Assembly: GCA_963792895.1 (NCBI GenBank)
Contig: CAWBYA010000006.1
Location: forward strand, 62,001-126,000
Length of the DNA stretch: 64,000 nucleotides
Direction: 5' to 3'
Source of the DNA: UBA6912 sp963792895
GTDB taxonomy: Bacteria > Actinomycetota > Acidimicrobiia > Spongiisociales > UBA5794
This document shows, piece by piece, positions 1 through 9,816 of the stretch. The position numbers and the translations under genes are program-made. Positions within the stretch are counted from its first letter, which is position 1, and each line of letters opens with the position of its first letter. The notes beneath the pieces were generated by a model that made no database searches, was not told the origin of the DNA, and saw only the letters and a program-made list of their open reading frames with translations.

Positions 1-248
1 TCTGTGGTGTCGTCTTCGTCCCCGACGGCGTCTTGAGCCGCTGCGGATCCTGGTGCGTCGAGGCCGGCGACGATCTCTTCTACTTCGATTCGTGTTGCGT
101 GAATACGTTTGCGGCACAGCCGGATGAGCTCCGCGGCTCGCGAGACCCTCGCCGACAGCAAGTCGACGTCGACGTCATCGCCCTCGATCTGCTCGAGGAT
201 CTGCTCGAGCTCGCGCATCGCCTCGCCGTAGCCGATCTCGTCAGTCAT
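1..248 (-). CDS. xseB: Exodeoxyribonuclease VII small subunit, 3' end cut by the window
   Basis: Small subunit of exonuclease VII, which with XseA degrades single-stranded DNA to oligonucleotides in the cytoplasm. About 82 codons are visible with no stop before the window edge, so the extreme C-terminus lies outside. The family is normally about 60-85 residues, so little is missing. The N-terminus shows the typical helical pattern GYGEAMRELEQILEQIE, then a second helix around RLCRKRI. Its ATG overlaps the xseA stop by 8 bases (ATGACTGA), which implies translational coupling. The call rests on this pattern and on the neighbour. Confidence 0.85.
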   Translation of the reverse strand, partial: MTDEIGYGEAMRELEQILEQIEGDDVDVDLLSARVSRAAELIRLCRKRIHATRIEVEEIVAGLDAPGSAAAQDAVGDEDDTT

Positions 249-1626
249 CTGCGTCGCCATGCCCTTCCTCGACCACCGAGCCGATGTCGCCGCGTGCCGT
301 GTGCGTGCGGATACGGTCACCGGCCACAACATCACCAGACCCGCGCACCAGCCTCTCACCTGCGTAGGTCAACGTCCATCCGCGGGCGAGCATGCGCTCG
401 GGCCGGAACGCCCGCTCGACGGCGGCCAGCCCGTCGAGGCGCCGCTGCTCGGCGGCGAGGGCTCGTCCCGGCTCCCGAGAGAGGCGCCGGGTTGCCTCCG
501 CGAGCTTCCCCTCGTCGGCAGCCACGCCGTGGCGGGCTGCCGCGGCCGTTCGAGACCCGATGCGCATCGTGCGGACCGCTGCCCTCTCGACTGCGATGGG
601 CGCTCGTCTGCGCACCGCATCTGTAGCATCGAGGAGCGCCCGGCTGTGACGTCCCATGTGGAGCCGCGTCGCAGTCGCCAGCCGGGCACTCTGCGATCCG
701 AGACCGGTTGACGCTCGATTGGCGCTGGACACGCCCGCCGTCGCCATCGCCGAAGCGATGGCAGCGAGTTGGGCCTCGAAGCGACCTACTGCAGCGACGA
801 ATGCCTGCGCGCAGGCCGTCGGTGTCTTCAGCGACGCGTGTGCGAGGCGATCGGCAACGGTCGAGTCGACCTCGTGGCCAATGCCCGTGAAGATGGGGAA
901 GGGGGCCGCGGCGATGGCTCGTGCGACCACCTCCGCGTCGAACACGGCCAGATCGGTCTGGGCGCCTCCTCCACGCACGAGGGCAACGACATCACAGCCA
1001 CTGTCCGCGAGCGCCTCGATCCCATGAACGATCGATACGGCCGCCGCAGTGCCTTGCGTGCGCGCATCGGCCACGGTGACGGAGAACGCGTACCCGGAGT
1101 GCCCGAGCTCGGCGAGGAAGTCGGCGTGAGCAGCGCTCCCGACACTGGTCACCAGGCCGATACGGAGCGGCACCATCGGTACGGCGAGGCCGCCGTTGCG
1201 GTCGAGCAGACCCTCCGCGTCGAGCCGGCGCAACAACGCGGCACGCCCGGCAGCGAGCTTGCCAATCGTGAAATCGGTATCGATCCACGACATCCGTAGC
1301 TGCACCGTTCCCCTGCCGGCGTAGTGCGTCACCCGGCCGCGAATACGAACGTGCACCCCGTCGGTCATCCGCATCGCCCCGGTGCGCACCAGCACACGAT
1401 TGACGGCGACCCGATCGAGGGCAAACAGTGTCACCGGCACGGCCGCCGCAGGCTGGCCCGGTTGTGCCGCCTCGTCGGGATCGACGAGCGTGAAGTACAC
1501 GTGGCCAGTGCGTGATCGCACGAGATCGCGAATCTCGCCCTCCACCCACACCTCGGCGGGAAAGGCCCTCGCCACTGCACGAGCAACGGCGCGGCTCAAC
1601 TCGGCAACGGTGTACGTGTCCTCCAT
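241..1626 (-). CDS. xseA: Exodeoxyribonuclease VII large subunit
   Basis: Catalytic large subunit of exonuclease VII, 461 residues, close to the family's usual 400-460. An N-terminal OB-fold (about 1-110, with VWVEGEIRDL and GHVYFTL) precedes the nuclease domain, which carries VALVRGGG near residue 219 and GIGHEVD near 250. A long helical, Arg/Ala-rich C-terminus follows, as expected for the XseB-binding coiled region. The ATG was chosen because MEDTYTVAELSRAV is the usual family start. The frame stays open far upstream, but that part is low-complexity and antisense to the channel gene. It forms an operon with xseB, overlapping it by 8 bases. Confidence 0.93.
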   Translation of the reverse strand: MEDTYTVAELSRAVARAVARAFPAEVWVEGEIRDLVRSRTGHVYFTLVDPDEAAQPGQPAAAVPVTLFALDRVAVNRVLVRTGAMRMTDGVHVRIRGRVTHYAGRGTVQLRMSWIDTDFTIGKLAAGRAALLRRLDAEGLLDRNGGLAVPMVPLRIGLVTSVGSAAHADFLAELGHSGYAFSVTVADARTQGTAAAVSIVHGIEALADSGCDVVALVRGGGAQTDLAVFDAEVVARAIAAAPFPIFTGIGHEVDSTVADRLAHASLKTPTACAQAFVAAVGRFEAQLAAIASAMATAGVSSANRASTGLGSQSARLATATRLHMGRHSRALLDATDAVRRRAPIAVERAAVRTMRIGSRTAAAARHGVAADEGKLAEATRRLSREPGRALAAEQRRLDGLAAVERAFRPERMLARGWTLTYAGERLVRGSGDVVAGDRIRTHTARGDIGSVVEEGHGDADD

Positions 1627-2080
1627 GACTGCGACGCTAGTGCCCCGCACGCCTGCTGAAGCGGTTGATGGATGGTGGCCCGAGACTCGCTTTCCCCGGT
1701 GTCGGGTAGGCTCACGGCGTAGCCCACAGGTGACAAGACACTGCTCGGCTCCAGATGTGGAAGGTCTCGCCATGCACCGGCCGTGCTCCCGACTGCGCTG
1801 CGCTGTCGAAGGCTTGGTACCGTCGACAGCCGCCCGTCTCCATCGCGCGGCCGTCGCTTCCCACATGCGATCTGAGGTGCCCACCCGCTCGTGATCAAGC
1901 AATGTGCGCGCCGGCATGCCTCCTGGGCCGGCCGCCCAAGGTGACCGCAGGGAGGGAGATCTGGGCTGGAGGTTGCTGGGTCTCTCTCCCTCGGTCAGCG
2001 TATGAGAGCGTCCGCTCCGCATGCAGCCCCCCGGTCGCGCTCCCATCGCCGAACGGCCGCTCGCCGCTAACTTCCCTGGA
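1627..2080. other. Divergent intergenic region between xseA and the ClC gene
   Basis: About 450 bases between two divergently transcribed genes. I see no convincing coding sequence on either strand; open frames here have shadow-like composition. Promoters for both neighbours should lie here, but I cannot point to clear -35/-10 boxes. A purine-rich tract near 1950 and a pyrimidine-rich tract near 1985 could pair weakly (about 6 bp), too little to call a structure. Confidence 0.5.
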
Positions 2081-4112
2081 ATGTGGTCGTCGATCCGCCG
2101 AATCCTGATCAGGGCCGTCGAATCCCGCGGGGCGACGGCGTTCATCGCCGCATCCGTCGTGGTCGGCGTGCTGGTCGGCATCGGGGCTTCATTGCTCGTG
2201 TGGTCGATCAGCGGGGTCACGTGGCTGGTCGATCTCGTCGAGAAGGACATGTCGCTCGGCACGTGGGCGGTGATCGTCACCGTGCCGCTCGGCCTCCTCG
2301 TGTCGTGGGCAATCAATCGACGGTTCGGGCCCGGGATCGAAGGCGGCGGGGTCGATGCGACGATGGTCGGCATCTCGCTGCGGGGCGGATACCTCCCGAC
2401 CAGGACCGTCGGCGCCAAGATCGCTGCAACTGCGGTCACGCTCGGCTCGGGTGGTTCCGCCGGTCGAGAGGGCCCGGTCGTGCAGATCGGTGCGACGATC
2501 GGCTCGTCGTTCGCCCGGTACACCAGATTCGGCGAGGACCAGATTCGCGGGCTCGTGGCGGCAGGCGCGGGAGCCGGGATCGGCGCCTCCTTCAACGCCC
2601 CCATTGCGGGAATGCTGTTCGCCATGGAGGTCATCATCGGGGGGTTTGCGATCCGGCACCTCAACGCGGTCGTCGTCGCATCCGTGGCAGCCGCCGTCAC
2701 GACGAGCGAGCTTGTCGGGGCCGAGCGCCTGCTGTCTTCCCCGTCGTATACGCTGGGCCACCCGGCCGAGTTGCTCCTCTACGCCTTTCTGAGCCTCGTT
2801 GCCTTCGCCGCCGGATTCGTGTTCTTGCGCACGGCGAACAGCCTGGCCGTCATCCCCGAGCAGTGGCCAGGCTGGATCCGGCCGGTTGGCGTTGGGCTCG
2901 CCGTCGCCGGCCTGATCGTCCTCGAACCGGAGTTGTTCGGCACGGGCCAGGACTACCTGAACGTCGTGCTGCGCCTGGGGCCGGACTCCACCATCGTCTG
3001 GTCGACGCTCGTCCTCATCGCTCTGTTGAAGATCCTGAGCTCGCTGCTGACGTGGGCGGGCGGCGGCTCGGGAGGCACCATGATGCCGAGCCTCGTGATC
3101 GGGGGCAGCCTCGGAGCAGCCGTGGCGCTGCTGCTTGCGCCCGCCTGGTCGCTGTCAACCCTCAGTCCTGGGGCCTTTGCCGTTGTCGGGATGGCAGCGA
3201 CGTTTGCCGCCACGGCGCGAGCGCCGCTCACCGCTGTCCTCATCGTCTTCGAGATCACGGGGAACTACGACCTGGTGCTCCCGCTGATGCTCGCCGCCGC
3301 ACTCGCCACGTTCCTCGGCGATCGATTCCACCCCGACAGCATCTACACCCAGCCGCTCCGCAGGCGAGGCATCCATCTCACGACTACGGAGGACATCGAC
3401 CTCCTCGATACCGTGACGGTTGGGCAAGTCATGACACCGCCGGATGCGGTGCTTCGGCCGGAAATGAGCATCGTGGAGGCGGCCGCTGAGCTCGACCGGC
3501 TCCACCATCACGGTCTGCCGGTGGTTGCGGATGGCAAGCTGTGCGGGATCGTCACGCTCGCCGACCTCGCAGGGCCGCTGCTGACATCGCCAGCCACCAC
3601 CGTCGCGCGAGGCGATGACGCAGACCCCGATCACGGCGTCTCCCACGCTGCCGGTTTCGACGGCGCTGGCTCGCATGGCGGGCCTCGGCGTTGGGAGGCT
3701 GCCGGTCGTTTCCGACGAGGTGCCGGGCACCTATGTCGGCATGTTCCGGCGCGAGAGCGTCGTGCGGGCGTATCACCTGGCACTCGGAGCAACCACCGAC
3801 CGCAGGTTGCACCGGGAGCGCCTCAAACAGCGCACACAGCCGGGTGCGGGTTTCTTCGAGATTCCGATCCCGCCGCTGTCGGCAGCTCATGGCCGGAGAG
3901 TCCGCGAGCTCACATGGCCAGACGGGGCGACCCTCGTGTCCGTGCGTCGCAGCACTTCGGTGCTCATCCCGCACGGTGACACGATGCTGCAGGCGGGCGA
4001 CACGATCACCGCCTTCGGTACCGGCGACGCTCGGGTGGAGCTCGCGTTCATCGTCGAACCAGCCCCGGCGATCGACGCGACCACCGGCCCGGACCCTGAC
4101 GGTGCGGCCTGA
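2081..4112 (+). CDS. ClC-family chloride channel/antiporter with CBS pair and TrkA-C domain, apparent +1 frameshift
   Basis: Voltage-gated-chloride-channel family membrane protein, about 676 residues if the frameshift is bridged. The membrane part spans roughly residues 1-420 and shows the ClC signature GSGGSAGREGPVVQIG and the later GSGGTMMPSLVIGG. Two CBS domains follow (VGQVMTPPDAV, then AMTQTPITASPT), then a TrkA-C-like domain (PHGDTMLQAGDTITAFG). The reading frame changes inside the second CBS domain: the first frame runs through GCG CGA at 3605-3610, and the sense continuation REAMTQTP lies in the +1 frame. It is either a true mutation, a recoding site or an assembly indel. The start MWSSIRRIL was preferred over an ATG 20 codons upstream because the channel fold begins there; the ribosome site is weak. 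Confidence 0.82.
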
Positions 4113-4160
4113 GAAACGGTCAGTGTGTTCCGCCGGGGCGGAGATGCCGGAGCGGGTCGA

Positions 4161-5378
4161 TCACGCGATATCGGCGAGGGCGGCAACCGTGCGGTCGACT
4201 TCCGCTTCCGTGTTGTAGTGGACGAATCCGATCCTGACCAGGCCGCCGCGGTCGAGGACCCCGAGGCTGCGCATCACTTCGAGGGCGTAGTAGTGGCCGT
4301 CCCACACGAAAATCCCCCGGCGGCCGAGATACTCGGCAACTTCAGCCGGCGTGTGCCTCGCCGCAGCGATGGCAAACGTGGGGGTTCTCCCGTCCGGCGT
4401 CGGCTCCCCGTAGAGGGTCACGTGGTCGAGCGGGGCGATGGCGTCGAGGAACCGAGAGGAGAGCCGGCGCTCGTGTTCCCTGATGCGGGACATGGCGTCG
4501 ACGAGGCAGGACCGGCGTGTCGCACCCGTGCCGAGCGAAGCCAGGTAGTCGACGGCGGCGGCAACGCCGGCCAGGCTCTCGAAGCTCTGCGTGCCCGTCT
4601 CCCACTTCCCGGGAGGCTCGCTGGGTGCCGGGCGTATCTTCACGGCCTCGAGTTGCGCCATGAGCGCGAGCTTGCCGTACAACAGACCCGTGTGTGGCCC
4701 GAAGAACTTGTAGGCAGATGCCGCGAGGAAGTCGCAATCGATCGCTTGGACGTCGACGGCGCCATGCGGCGTGTAGTGCACGGCGTCGACGAACACGAGG
4801 GCCCCTGCTGCATGCGCTGCCTCCGTGATCGCCGCGACGTCGACGACCGTGCCGATGGCATTGGAAGCGTGAGTGACGGCCACGAGGCGAGTTCGTTCGG
4901 TCACGGCGGCAGCGACGACTTCGGGGTCGAGCCTGCCATCAGTCGGATCGAAATCCACGAGGCGCACCGTGGCTCCGGCCTCCTCGGCGGCAACCATCCA
5001 GGACGACACGTTGGCGTCGTGGTCGAGGCGGGTGCAGATGATCTCGTCGCCAGGACCCCAGGTCCGGGCGAGGGCGCGGCCGAGCGAAAGGGTCATCGAT
5101 GTCATGTTCTGACCGAAGGCGATCTCCTCGGGCTGAGATGCGTTCACCAGGTCGGCGATCGCAGCTCTCGCCCGGTGTGCCACGGCTCCCGTCTCTTCGC
5201 TCGTCACGAACGGCCCGCCCAGGTTGGAGCCGCCGCCGGCGAGGAAGTCTGACATCGCACCGATGACCTCGTGGGGCACCTGCGTGCCGCCGGGACCGTC
5301 GGCGTAGACGACGGGGACACCGTCTTGCCTACGATCGAGCGCAGGGAACCGGTTGCGAACGGGAGGAAGATCGGACAT
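4161..5378 (-). CDS. PLP-dependent class V aminotransferase, cysteine-desulfurase-like (VC1184/TIGR01976 type)
   Basis: Fold-type I PLP enzyme of 405 residues in the cysteine-desulfurase-like group. The PLP lysine is in SAYKFFGPHTG. The upstream FVDAVHYTPHG supplies the cofactor-binding Asp, and NMTSMTLSLGRAL and TRLDHDANVSSW match the cofactor-phosphate and substrate regions. GTQSFESLAGVAA near residue 280 is typical of the TIGR01976 subfamily rather than of SufS/IscS. No SUF or ISC genes are nearby, so an Fe-S assembly role should not be assumed. It stands alone, convergent with the channel gene and divergent from the ABC exporter. Confidence 0.85.
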   Translation of the reverse strand: MSDLPPVRNRFPALDRRQDGVPVVYADGPGGTQVPHEVIGAMSDFLAGGGSNLGGPFVTSEETGAVAHRARAAIADLVNASQPEEIAFGQNMTSMTLSLGRALARTWGPGDEIICTRLDHDANVSSWMVAAEEAGATVRLVDFDPTDGRLDPEVVAAAVTERTRLVAVTHASNAIGTVVDVAAITEAAHAAGALVFVDAVHYTPHGAVDVQAIDCDFLAASAYKFFGPHTGLLYGKLALMAQLEAVKIRPAPSEPPGKWETGTQSFESLAGVAAAVDYLASLGTGATRRSCLVDAMSRIREHERRLSSRFLDAIAPLDHVTLYGEPTPDGRTPTFAIAAARHTPAEVAEYLGRRGIFVWDGHYYALEVMRSLGVLDRGGLVRIGFVHYNTEAEVDRTVAALADIA

Positions 5379-5543
5379 GGCGAGACGAGGGTAGCGGCGA
5401 AGGAGTCCGCGCAATCGGCGGCGGCCACAGTGCCGCCACCACCCCGAGCCGAGCGCTCCGGTGGGGGGCATGGACACTGCCACACGAGGCCTAACATCGG
5501 CACCCGGCCTTTCTCGCCGGTTGCAGAGAAGAGGCGTTCTCCC

Positions 5544-6554
5544 ATGACCAACCCCATCGTCGTTGCTGAAGACGTGTCCAAAGCGTTTGGCGACGTCCAG
5601 GCACTCGACAGCGTCAGCCTCGAGTTCGAGCGAGGCATCATCTACGGTCTGCTCGGCCCCAACGGTGCGGGAAAGACGACACTGATCCGGGTGCTGACCA
5701 CCCTGCTGAAGCCCGACTCCGGATCGGCTCGGGTTGCCGGCATCGACGTGCTGGCTGATCCGACCACCGCCCGCACCCGACTCGGGCTGGCCGGCCAGTT
5801 CGCGGCCGTCGACGATTACCTCACCGGGCGCGAGAACGTCGAGATGGTCGGCCGTCTCTACATGCTTTCGGCCGCCGAGGCGAAACAACGGGCCGCCGAG
5901 GTGCTCGAGCGGATCCGGCTGACGGACGCGGCCGACCGCCCGGTGCGCACCTACTCAGGCGGAATGCAGCGGCGTCTCGACCTCGCCGCATCGATGGTCG
6001 GGAGACCAGACGTCCTCTTCCTGGACGAGCCGACGACGGGGATCGATCCCCGCAGCCGCATGGACATCTGGGAGCTGATCACCGACATGGTCGAAGATGG
6101 GACGACGATCCTTCTGACCACTCAGTATCTCGACGAGGCCGACCAGCTTGCAGCCAGGGTGGCGGTCATCGATCAAGGCAAGGTCATCAGTGAGGGAACC
6201 CCAGAACAACTCAAGGACACGATGGGCGGCGCAGTCGTCGAGATGAGTGTGCCAGACGATTTGATCGACACGACGATCGAGGTCCTGACCGCGGCAGGGG
6301 TCGGAGCGCCGACCTTCGAGAACGGGTCGAAGAAGCTCCACCTCCCAGCCCCGGACGGCCCCCGCACACTGATGGAGGTGGTGAGGAGGCTCGACGCAGC
6401 CTCGATCACCCCGGATGACATCAGCCTGCGGAAGCCAACCCTCGACGACGTCTTCCTGTCGATAACGGGACACGTTGCCGAGGAGAAGGTCGTGCCGGAG
6501 GCCAACGAGAACGCTACTCGTGGGCGGCGCAAGAGTCGAAGGAGTGCGCGATGA
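5544..6554 (+). CDS. ABC transporter ATP-binding protein, DrrA family
   Basis: Nucleotide-binding subunit of a DrrAB-type ABC-2 exporter, 336 residues. It shows Walker A GPNGAGKTT, signature YSGGMQRRLDL, Walker B VLFLDEPTTGID and the DrrA-type switch TTQYLDEADQLA, where Gln stands at the usual H-loop His, as is common in this subfamily. The C-terminal extension (from about 225) matches the DrrA accessory domain. Its stop overlaps the permease ATG (ATGA). The likely role is export of a drug, lipid or secondary metabolite; the substrate cannot be read from the sequence. Confidence 0.93.
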   Translation: MTNPIVVAEDVSKAFGDVQALDSVSLEFERGIIYGLLGPNGAGKTTLIRVLTTLLKPDSGSARVAGIDVLADPTTARTRLGLAGQFAAVDDYLTGRENVEMVGRLYMLSAAEAKQRAAEVLERIRLTDAADRPVRTYSGGMQRRLDLAASMVGRPDVLFLDEPTTGIDPRSRMDIWELITDMVEDGTTILLTTQYLDEADQLAARVAVIDQGKVISEGTPEQLKDTMGGAVVEMSVPDDLIDTTIEVLTAAGVGAPTFENGSKKLHLPAPDGPRTLMEVVRRLDAASITPDDISLRKPTLDDVFLSITGHVAEEKVVPEANENATRGRRKSRRSAR

Positions 6555-7396
6555 CGGCTACGGAAACCGCGGCGCCCCCAGCCCACGTCAAGGTGACGTT
6601 GGCGCACACCCTCCGCGACACAGCGGTCATCACCCGCAGAAACCTGCTGCGCAACGTACGGCTCCCCCAGCTCCTCTTGTTCGCCACGGTCCAGCCGGTG
6701 ATGTTCCTGCTCCTCTTCAATTACGTGTTCGGCGGTGCGATCGGCGGCGAGATCCCGGCAGCCGCAGGTGGCAAATACATCAACTGGCTGGTCCCCGGCC
6801 TCCTGATACAGGTCGCAGCGTTTGGCTCCGGGCAGACGGCCATCGGCCTGACCGAGGATCTGGCAAAGGGTGTCATCGACCGCTTCAGGTCACTGCCGAT
6901 GGCGCGCTCTGCGGTCCTGGCGGGGAGGACGCTATCGGACCTGATCAGAAACGGGTTCGTGATCACGCTCATGCTTGTCGTGGGGTTCCTGATCGGCTTC
7001 CGGTGGCAAACCAACCTCTTCGGCCTCCTCGGCGGCATGATCGTTGCGATGGTGTTCGCCTTCTCGCTGTCGTGGGTGATGGCCGCCATCGGGCTGGCCG
7101 TGAAGAACCCCGAGGCAGTCCAGTCGGCCGTATTCCTGCCCGTCTTTCCGCTGGTCTTCGCGAGCTCGGTGTTTGTGCCAACCCAAACCATGCCCGCCTG
7201 GCTGCGAGCGTTTGCCGACAACCAGCCCATCACCGTGACCGTCAACGCGCTGCGTGGCCTCATCCTCGGCGAAGGTGCGCTCCCCCCGGGTCAGACGGTG
7301 CTCGGCAACGTCGTTCTGGCGCTCATCTGGTCGGTCGGCATCTTGGTGGTATTTGCACCCCTCGCCGTGCGCCTCTATCGCAGGGTCGCCAACTGA
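6551..7396 (+). CDS. ABC-2 type permease, DrrB family
   Basis: Membrane subunit of the exporter, 281 residues with about six predicted membrane spans. The N-terminal TAVITRRNLLRNVRLPQLL leads into the first span, and the central stretch GLTEDLAKGVIDRFRSLPM is the conserved ABC-2 coupling region. The late motif FVPTQTMPAWLRAFADNQPIT is characteristic of DrrB-like permeases. It is translationally coupled to the ATPase through a 4-base overlap, so the pair forms a complete exporter. Confidence 0.92.
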   Translation: MTATETAAPPAHVKVTLAHTLRDTAVITRRNLLRNVRLPQLLLFATVQPVMFLLLFNYVFGGAIGGEIPAAAGGKYINWLVPGLLIQVAAFGSGQTAIGLTEDLAKGVIDRFRSLPMARSAVLAGRTLSDLIRNGFVITLMLVVGFLIGFRWQTNLFGLLGGMIVAMVFAFSLSWVMAAIGLAVKNPEAVQSAVFLPVFPLVFASSVFVPTQTMPAWLRAFADNQPITVTVNALRGLILGEGALPPGQTVLGNVVLALIWSVGILVVFAPLAVRLYRRVAN

Positions 7397-7474
7397 GGGG
7401 CCCGAGGGAGACACGCCATCAAGGGTGAGTTCCGCACCTGGCCGGTGCGGAGCGCCGCCGGTATATTCACCGCC

Positions 7475-8821
7475 ATGGATCGCACCACCGCCATCGTTCC
7501 TGTCGTGCTGTCCGGTGGGTCAGGAACCCGGCTGTGGCCGCTCTCTCGCCGCGACGCACCCAAACAGCTTCTCCCGCTCTTCGGCGACGGCACGATGCTG
7601 CGAGCAACGATCGAACGCCTCCGGGACCTCCCTGCCAAGCGGCCGCCCATCGTCGTGTGCAACGCTGCCTACGCCGATGCAGCCCGCGCCGAGATGGAGC
7701 GGGCCGGCGAGCCGAACGGCACGATGATCGTTGAGCCGGTTGGACGCAACACCGCACCAGCCGTGGCCGTGGCCGCCCACCGGGCGTTGCAGGAGGGTGG
7801 GGACCCGCTGCTTCTCGTGATGCCTGCCGACCACCTCATCGCAGACGTCGTGGGGTTCCTCGAAGCGGTCGAGGCAGGTGCCGACCCCGCCCGCGATGGC
7901 TCTCTGGTCACGTTTGGCATCAAAGCAACATATCCGGCCACGGGATACGGCTACATCCGGGCACCCGGCTTCGACCAGGTCCGGCCGGTCGCGGCCTTCG
8001 TCGAGAAACCGGATCAGGAGACCGCTCAGCGATTCCTCGCCACCGGCGAGTACTTCTGGAATGCCGGCATGTTCCTCTTCAAGGCGCAGCGGTACCTGGA
8101 CGAGCTGGCTCGCCATGCGCCCGAGGTTGCTGCTGCCGCCGCAGCCGCAGCCGCTCACGCAAAGGAGGACGAGCCGGGGACCGTCGTGCTCGATGAGGCG
8201 GCGTTTGCCCGCTCGCCCTCGATCTCGATCGACTACGCCGTCATGGAACACACCAATGCGGCCGTCGTCGTCTCGCTCGACGCCGGGTGGAACGACATCG
8301 GATCGTGGAACTCGATCCTCGAGGTGAGTCCGGGCGACGCGATGGGCAACGTGCTCGTCGGTAACGTGATCGTGCACGGCTCGGAGCACAGCTACGTCCG
8401 CACCGATGGACCGTTGATCGCCGTTGCCGGAGTGAGCGGGCTCGTGATCATCGCTACACCGGACGCAGTTCTCGTGACGGACCGCACTCACAGCGAGGCA
8501 GTGCGAGAACTCGTCGACAACATCCGCGACACGCAGCGGCCAGAAGGAGAGATTTCGGTTCGGCGGCACCGGCCGTGGGGCGAGGCGACCCTCCTCACCA
8601 GGGCCGACGGTACCGTCGTCGACAGGATCGATGTCGCAGGCGGCGAGACGCTGCCGGCGTGCACGGGCACCTGGCTGGTACTCGAGGGAACGGGACGGCA
8701 CGCCGCGGGGGAGTTGACGGCCGGATCGACGCTCACCGTTGCAGACGGTGAGGTGGTTGCGATCACCAACTCTGGAACGCACCCGTTGGTTGTTGTCGCG
8801 GTGACGTCGGACGGCGTGTGA
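7475..8821 (+). CDS. manC: Mannose-1-phosphate guanylyltransferase
   Basis: Forms GDP-mannose from mannose-1-phosphate and GTP, feeding mannosylated lipids and cell-surface glycans. About 448 residues: an N-terminal nucleotidyltransferase domain with VVLSGGSGTRLWPLSR, FVEKPDQETAQRFL and YFWNAGMFLF, then a C-terminal cupin-like part (RPWGEATLL, GETLP). The phosphomannose-isomerase half of bifunctional ManC/AlgA proteins looks degenerate, so single activity is more likely. The ATG ten codons into the open frame was chosen because the family starts directly with a short lead into the GSG loop. Its stop overlaps the next GTG start. Confidence 0.9.
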   Translation: MDRTTAIVPVVLSGGSGTRLWPLSRRDAPKQLLPLFGDGTMLRATIERLRDLPAKRPPIVVCNAAYADAARAEMERAGEPNGTMIVEPVGRNTAPAVAVAAHRALQEGGDPLLLVMPADHLIADVVGFLEAVEAGADPARDGSLVTFGIKATYPATGYGYIRAPGFDQVRPVAAFVEKPDQETAQRFLATGEYFWNAGMFLFKAQRYLDELARHAPEVAAAAAAAAAHAKEDEPGTVVLDEAAFARSPSISIDYAVMEHTNAAVVVSLDAGWNDIGSWNSILEVSPGDAMGNVLVGNVIVHGSEHSYVRTDGPLIAVAGVSGLVIIATPDAVLVTDRTHSEAVRELVDNIRDTQRPEGEISVRRHRPWGEATLLTRADGTVVDRIDVAGGETLPACTGTWLVLEGTGRHAAGELTAGSTLTVADGEVVAITNSGTHPLVVVAVTSDGV

Positions 8822-9207
8822 CCCTGGACGTCGTGTTCGCCTTCTTGATCGGCGTCGCCGCCGGAGCGCTGGTCACGGGGCTCACCATTCGGCGCTCCCC
8901 GACCGGAGGTGTGGCGCTCCGTCCGAGCAAGCGACAGCAGAAGATCCTCGCCACCCTGCCACCGGATCCGGTACTGCCGAACATCCAAGACCTCGTGCGG
9001 GAGGAGGCCGAAGAGCTCGGGCTGCTCGGTATACCGGGCGGGGCCGGGGTACCGATCCACATCCGTCTCAAGGTCTGGAAGCGGGACCACGAGTCCGGAG
9101 AATGCACGTCGGGCTCATGGGCGTTTCGCGTGCGAGACGGGGTTCCGCCTGCGGAAGCGCAGGTCGACGATGTCACTCTCACATGCCTCCCGGAAGGAGC
9201 GATCTGA
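8818..9207 (+). CDS. Small membrane-anchored protein of unknown function
   Basis: 129 residues with a GTG start overlapping the manC stop (GTGA). Residues 4-23 form one hydrophobic span (VVFAFLIGVAAGALVTGLTI). A short basic stretch and a soluble domain with LPNIQDLVREEAEELGLLGIPGG and RLKVWKRDHESGECTSGSW follow. I do not recognise the family. Tight coupling to manC upstream and to the LOG-fold gene downstream (TGATG) says the three are co-translated, which may place it in nucleotide-sugar or envelope work, but this is inference from position only. Confidence 0.72.
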   Translation: MTLDVVFAFLIGVAAGALVTGLTIRRSPTGGVALRPSKRQQKILATLPPDPVLPNIQDLVREEAEELGLLGIPGGAGVPIHIRLKVWKRDHESGECTSGSWAFRVRDGVPPAEAQVDDVTLTCLPEGAI

Positions 9208-9767
9208 TGACGCGTAGGACTGCGGCCACGAGTCCTGCAGTTGCGGTGTTTGGGTCGTCGGGTACCGAACCGGGGTCACCGGAGTGGGTCGCAGCTGAGC
9301 GCTGCGGGCGTCTCTTGGCCGAGCGCGGGCTCACCGTCGTCACCGGAGGCTACGGCGGTGCGATGCATGCTGTATCTGCCGGGGCCGCCGCTGCGGGCGG
9401 CCGGGTTGTCGGTGTGACTGCTCCGACCGTGTTCCCCGGGAGGACCGGCGCCAACCCGTTCGTCGCCATCGAGCGCCCTGCCCCGTCCCTCACCGAGCGC
9501 ATCCACGACATGGTGAGCACCACGGCGGCGTCGATCGCTCTGCCGGGGAGCATCGGGACGTTCACCGAACTGATGGTGGCGTGGAACGTCGCATTCGTGG
9601 CCCGATTCAACGGTGGGTCCCCCGCCCCGGTCGTCGCCGTCGGAGAGGTGTGGCGGGAAATGGTCGACGTGACGGTCGCTCGCCTCGCCACGGACGGCTC
9701 CCTCGTTGACTGTGTCGACGATGTCGACGGCGCAGCGGAGATCGTTGCGAGGCGCCTCTCCACCTGA
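9207..9767 (+). CDS. LOG-family-like Rossmann-fold protein (SLOG superfamily)
   Basis: 186 residues with the start supported by GGAG eight bases upstream. It has the SLOG/LOG layout: AVAVFGSSGTEPGSPEW at the N-terminus, VVTGGYGGAMHAVSAGA as the nucleotide-binding glycine loop, and LPGSIGTFTELM in place of the canonical PGGxGTxxE of cytokinin-activating LOG enzymes. The changed PGS and the Phe make phosphoribohydrolase activity uncertain; it may instead be a nucleotide-binding relative (TIGR00725-like). It is third in the manC operon. Confidence 0.75.
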   Translation: MTRRTAATSPAVAVFGSSGTEPGSPEWVAAERCGRLLAERGLTVVTGGYGGAMHAVSAGAAAAGGRVVGVTAPTVFPGRTGANPFVAIERPAPSLTERIHDMVSTTAASIALPGSIGTFTELMVAWNVAFVARFNGGSPAPVVAVGEVWREMVDVTVARLATDGSLVDCVDDVDGAAEIVARRLST

Positions 9768-9816
9768 CGTCCCGTCGGGGATGAGGCTCCCGTGTCAGAC
9801 GTCGTCTGGCCCCACG

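Noticed and set aside
1627..2700. Upstream extension of the xseA reading frame to about 819 codons
   Set aside because: The added part is low-complexity and antisense to the ClC gene, and the ATG at 1626 gives the normal family length.
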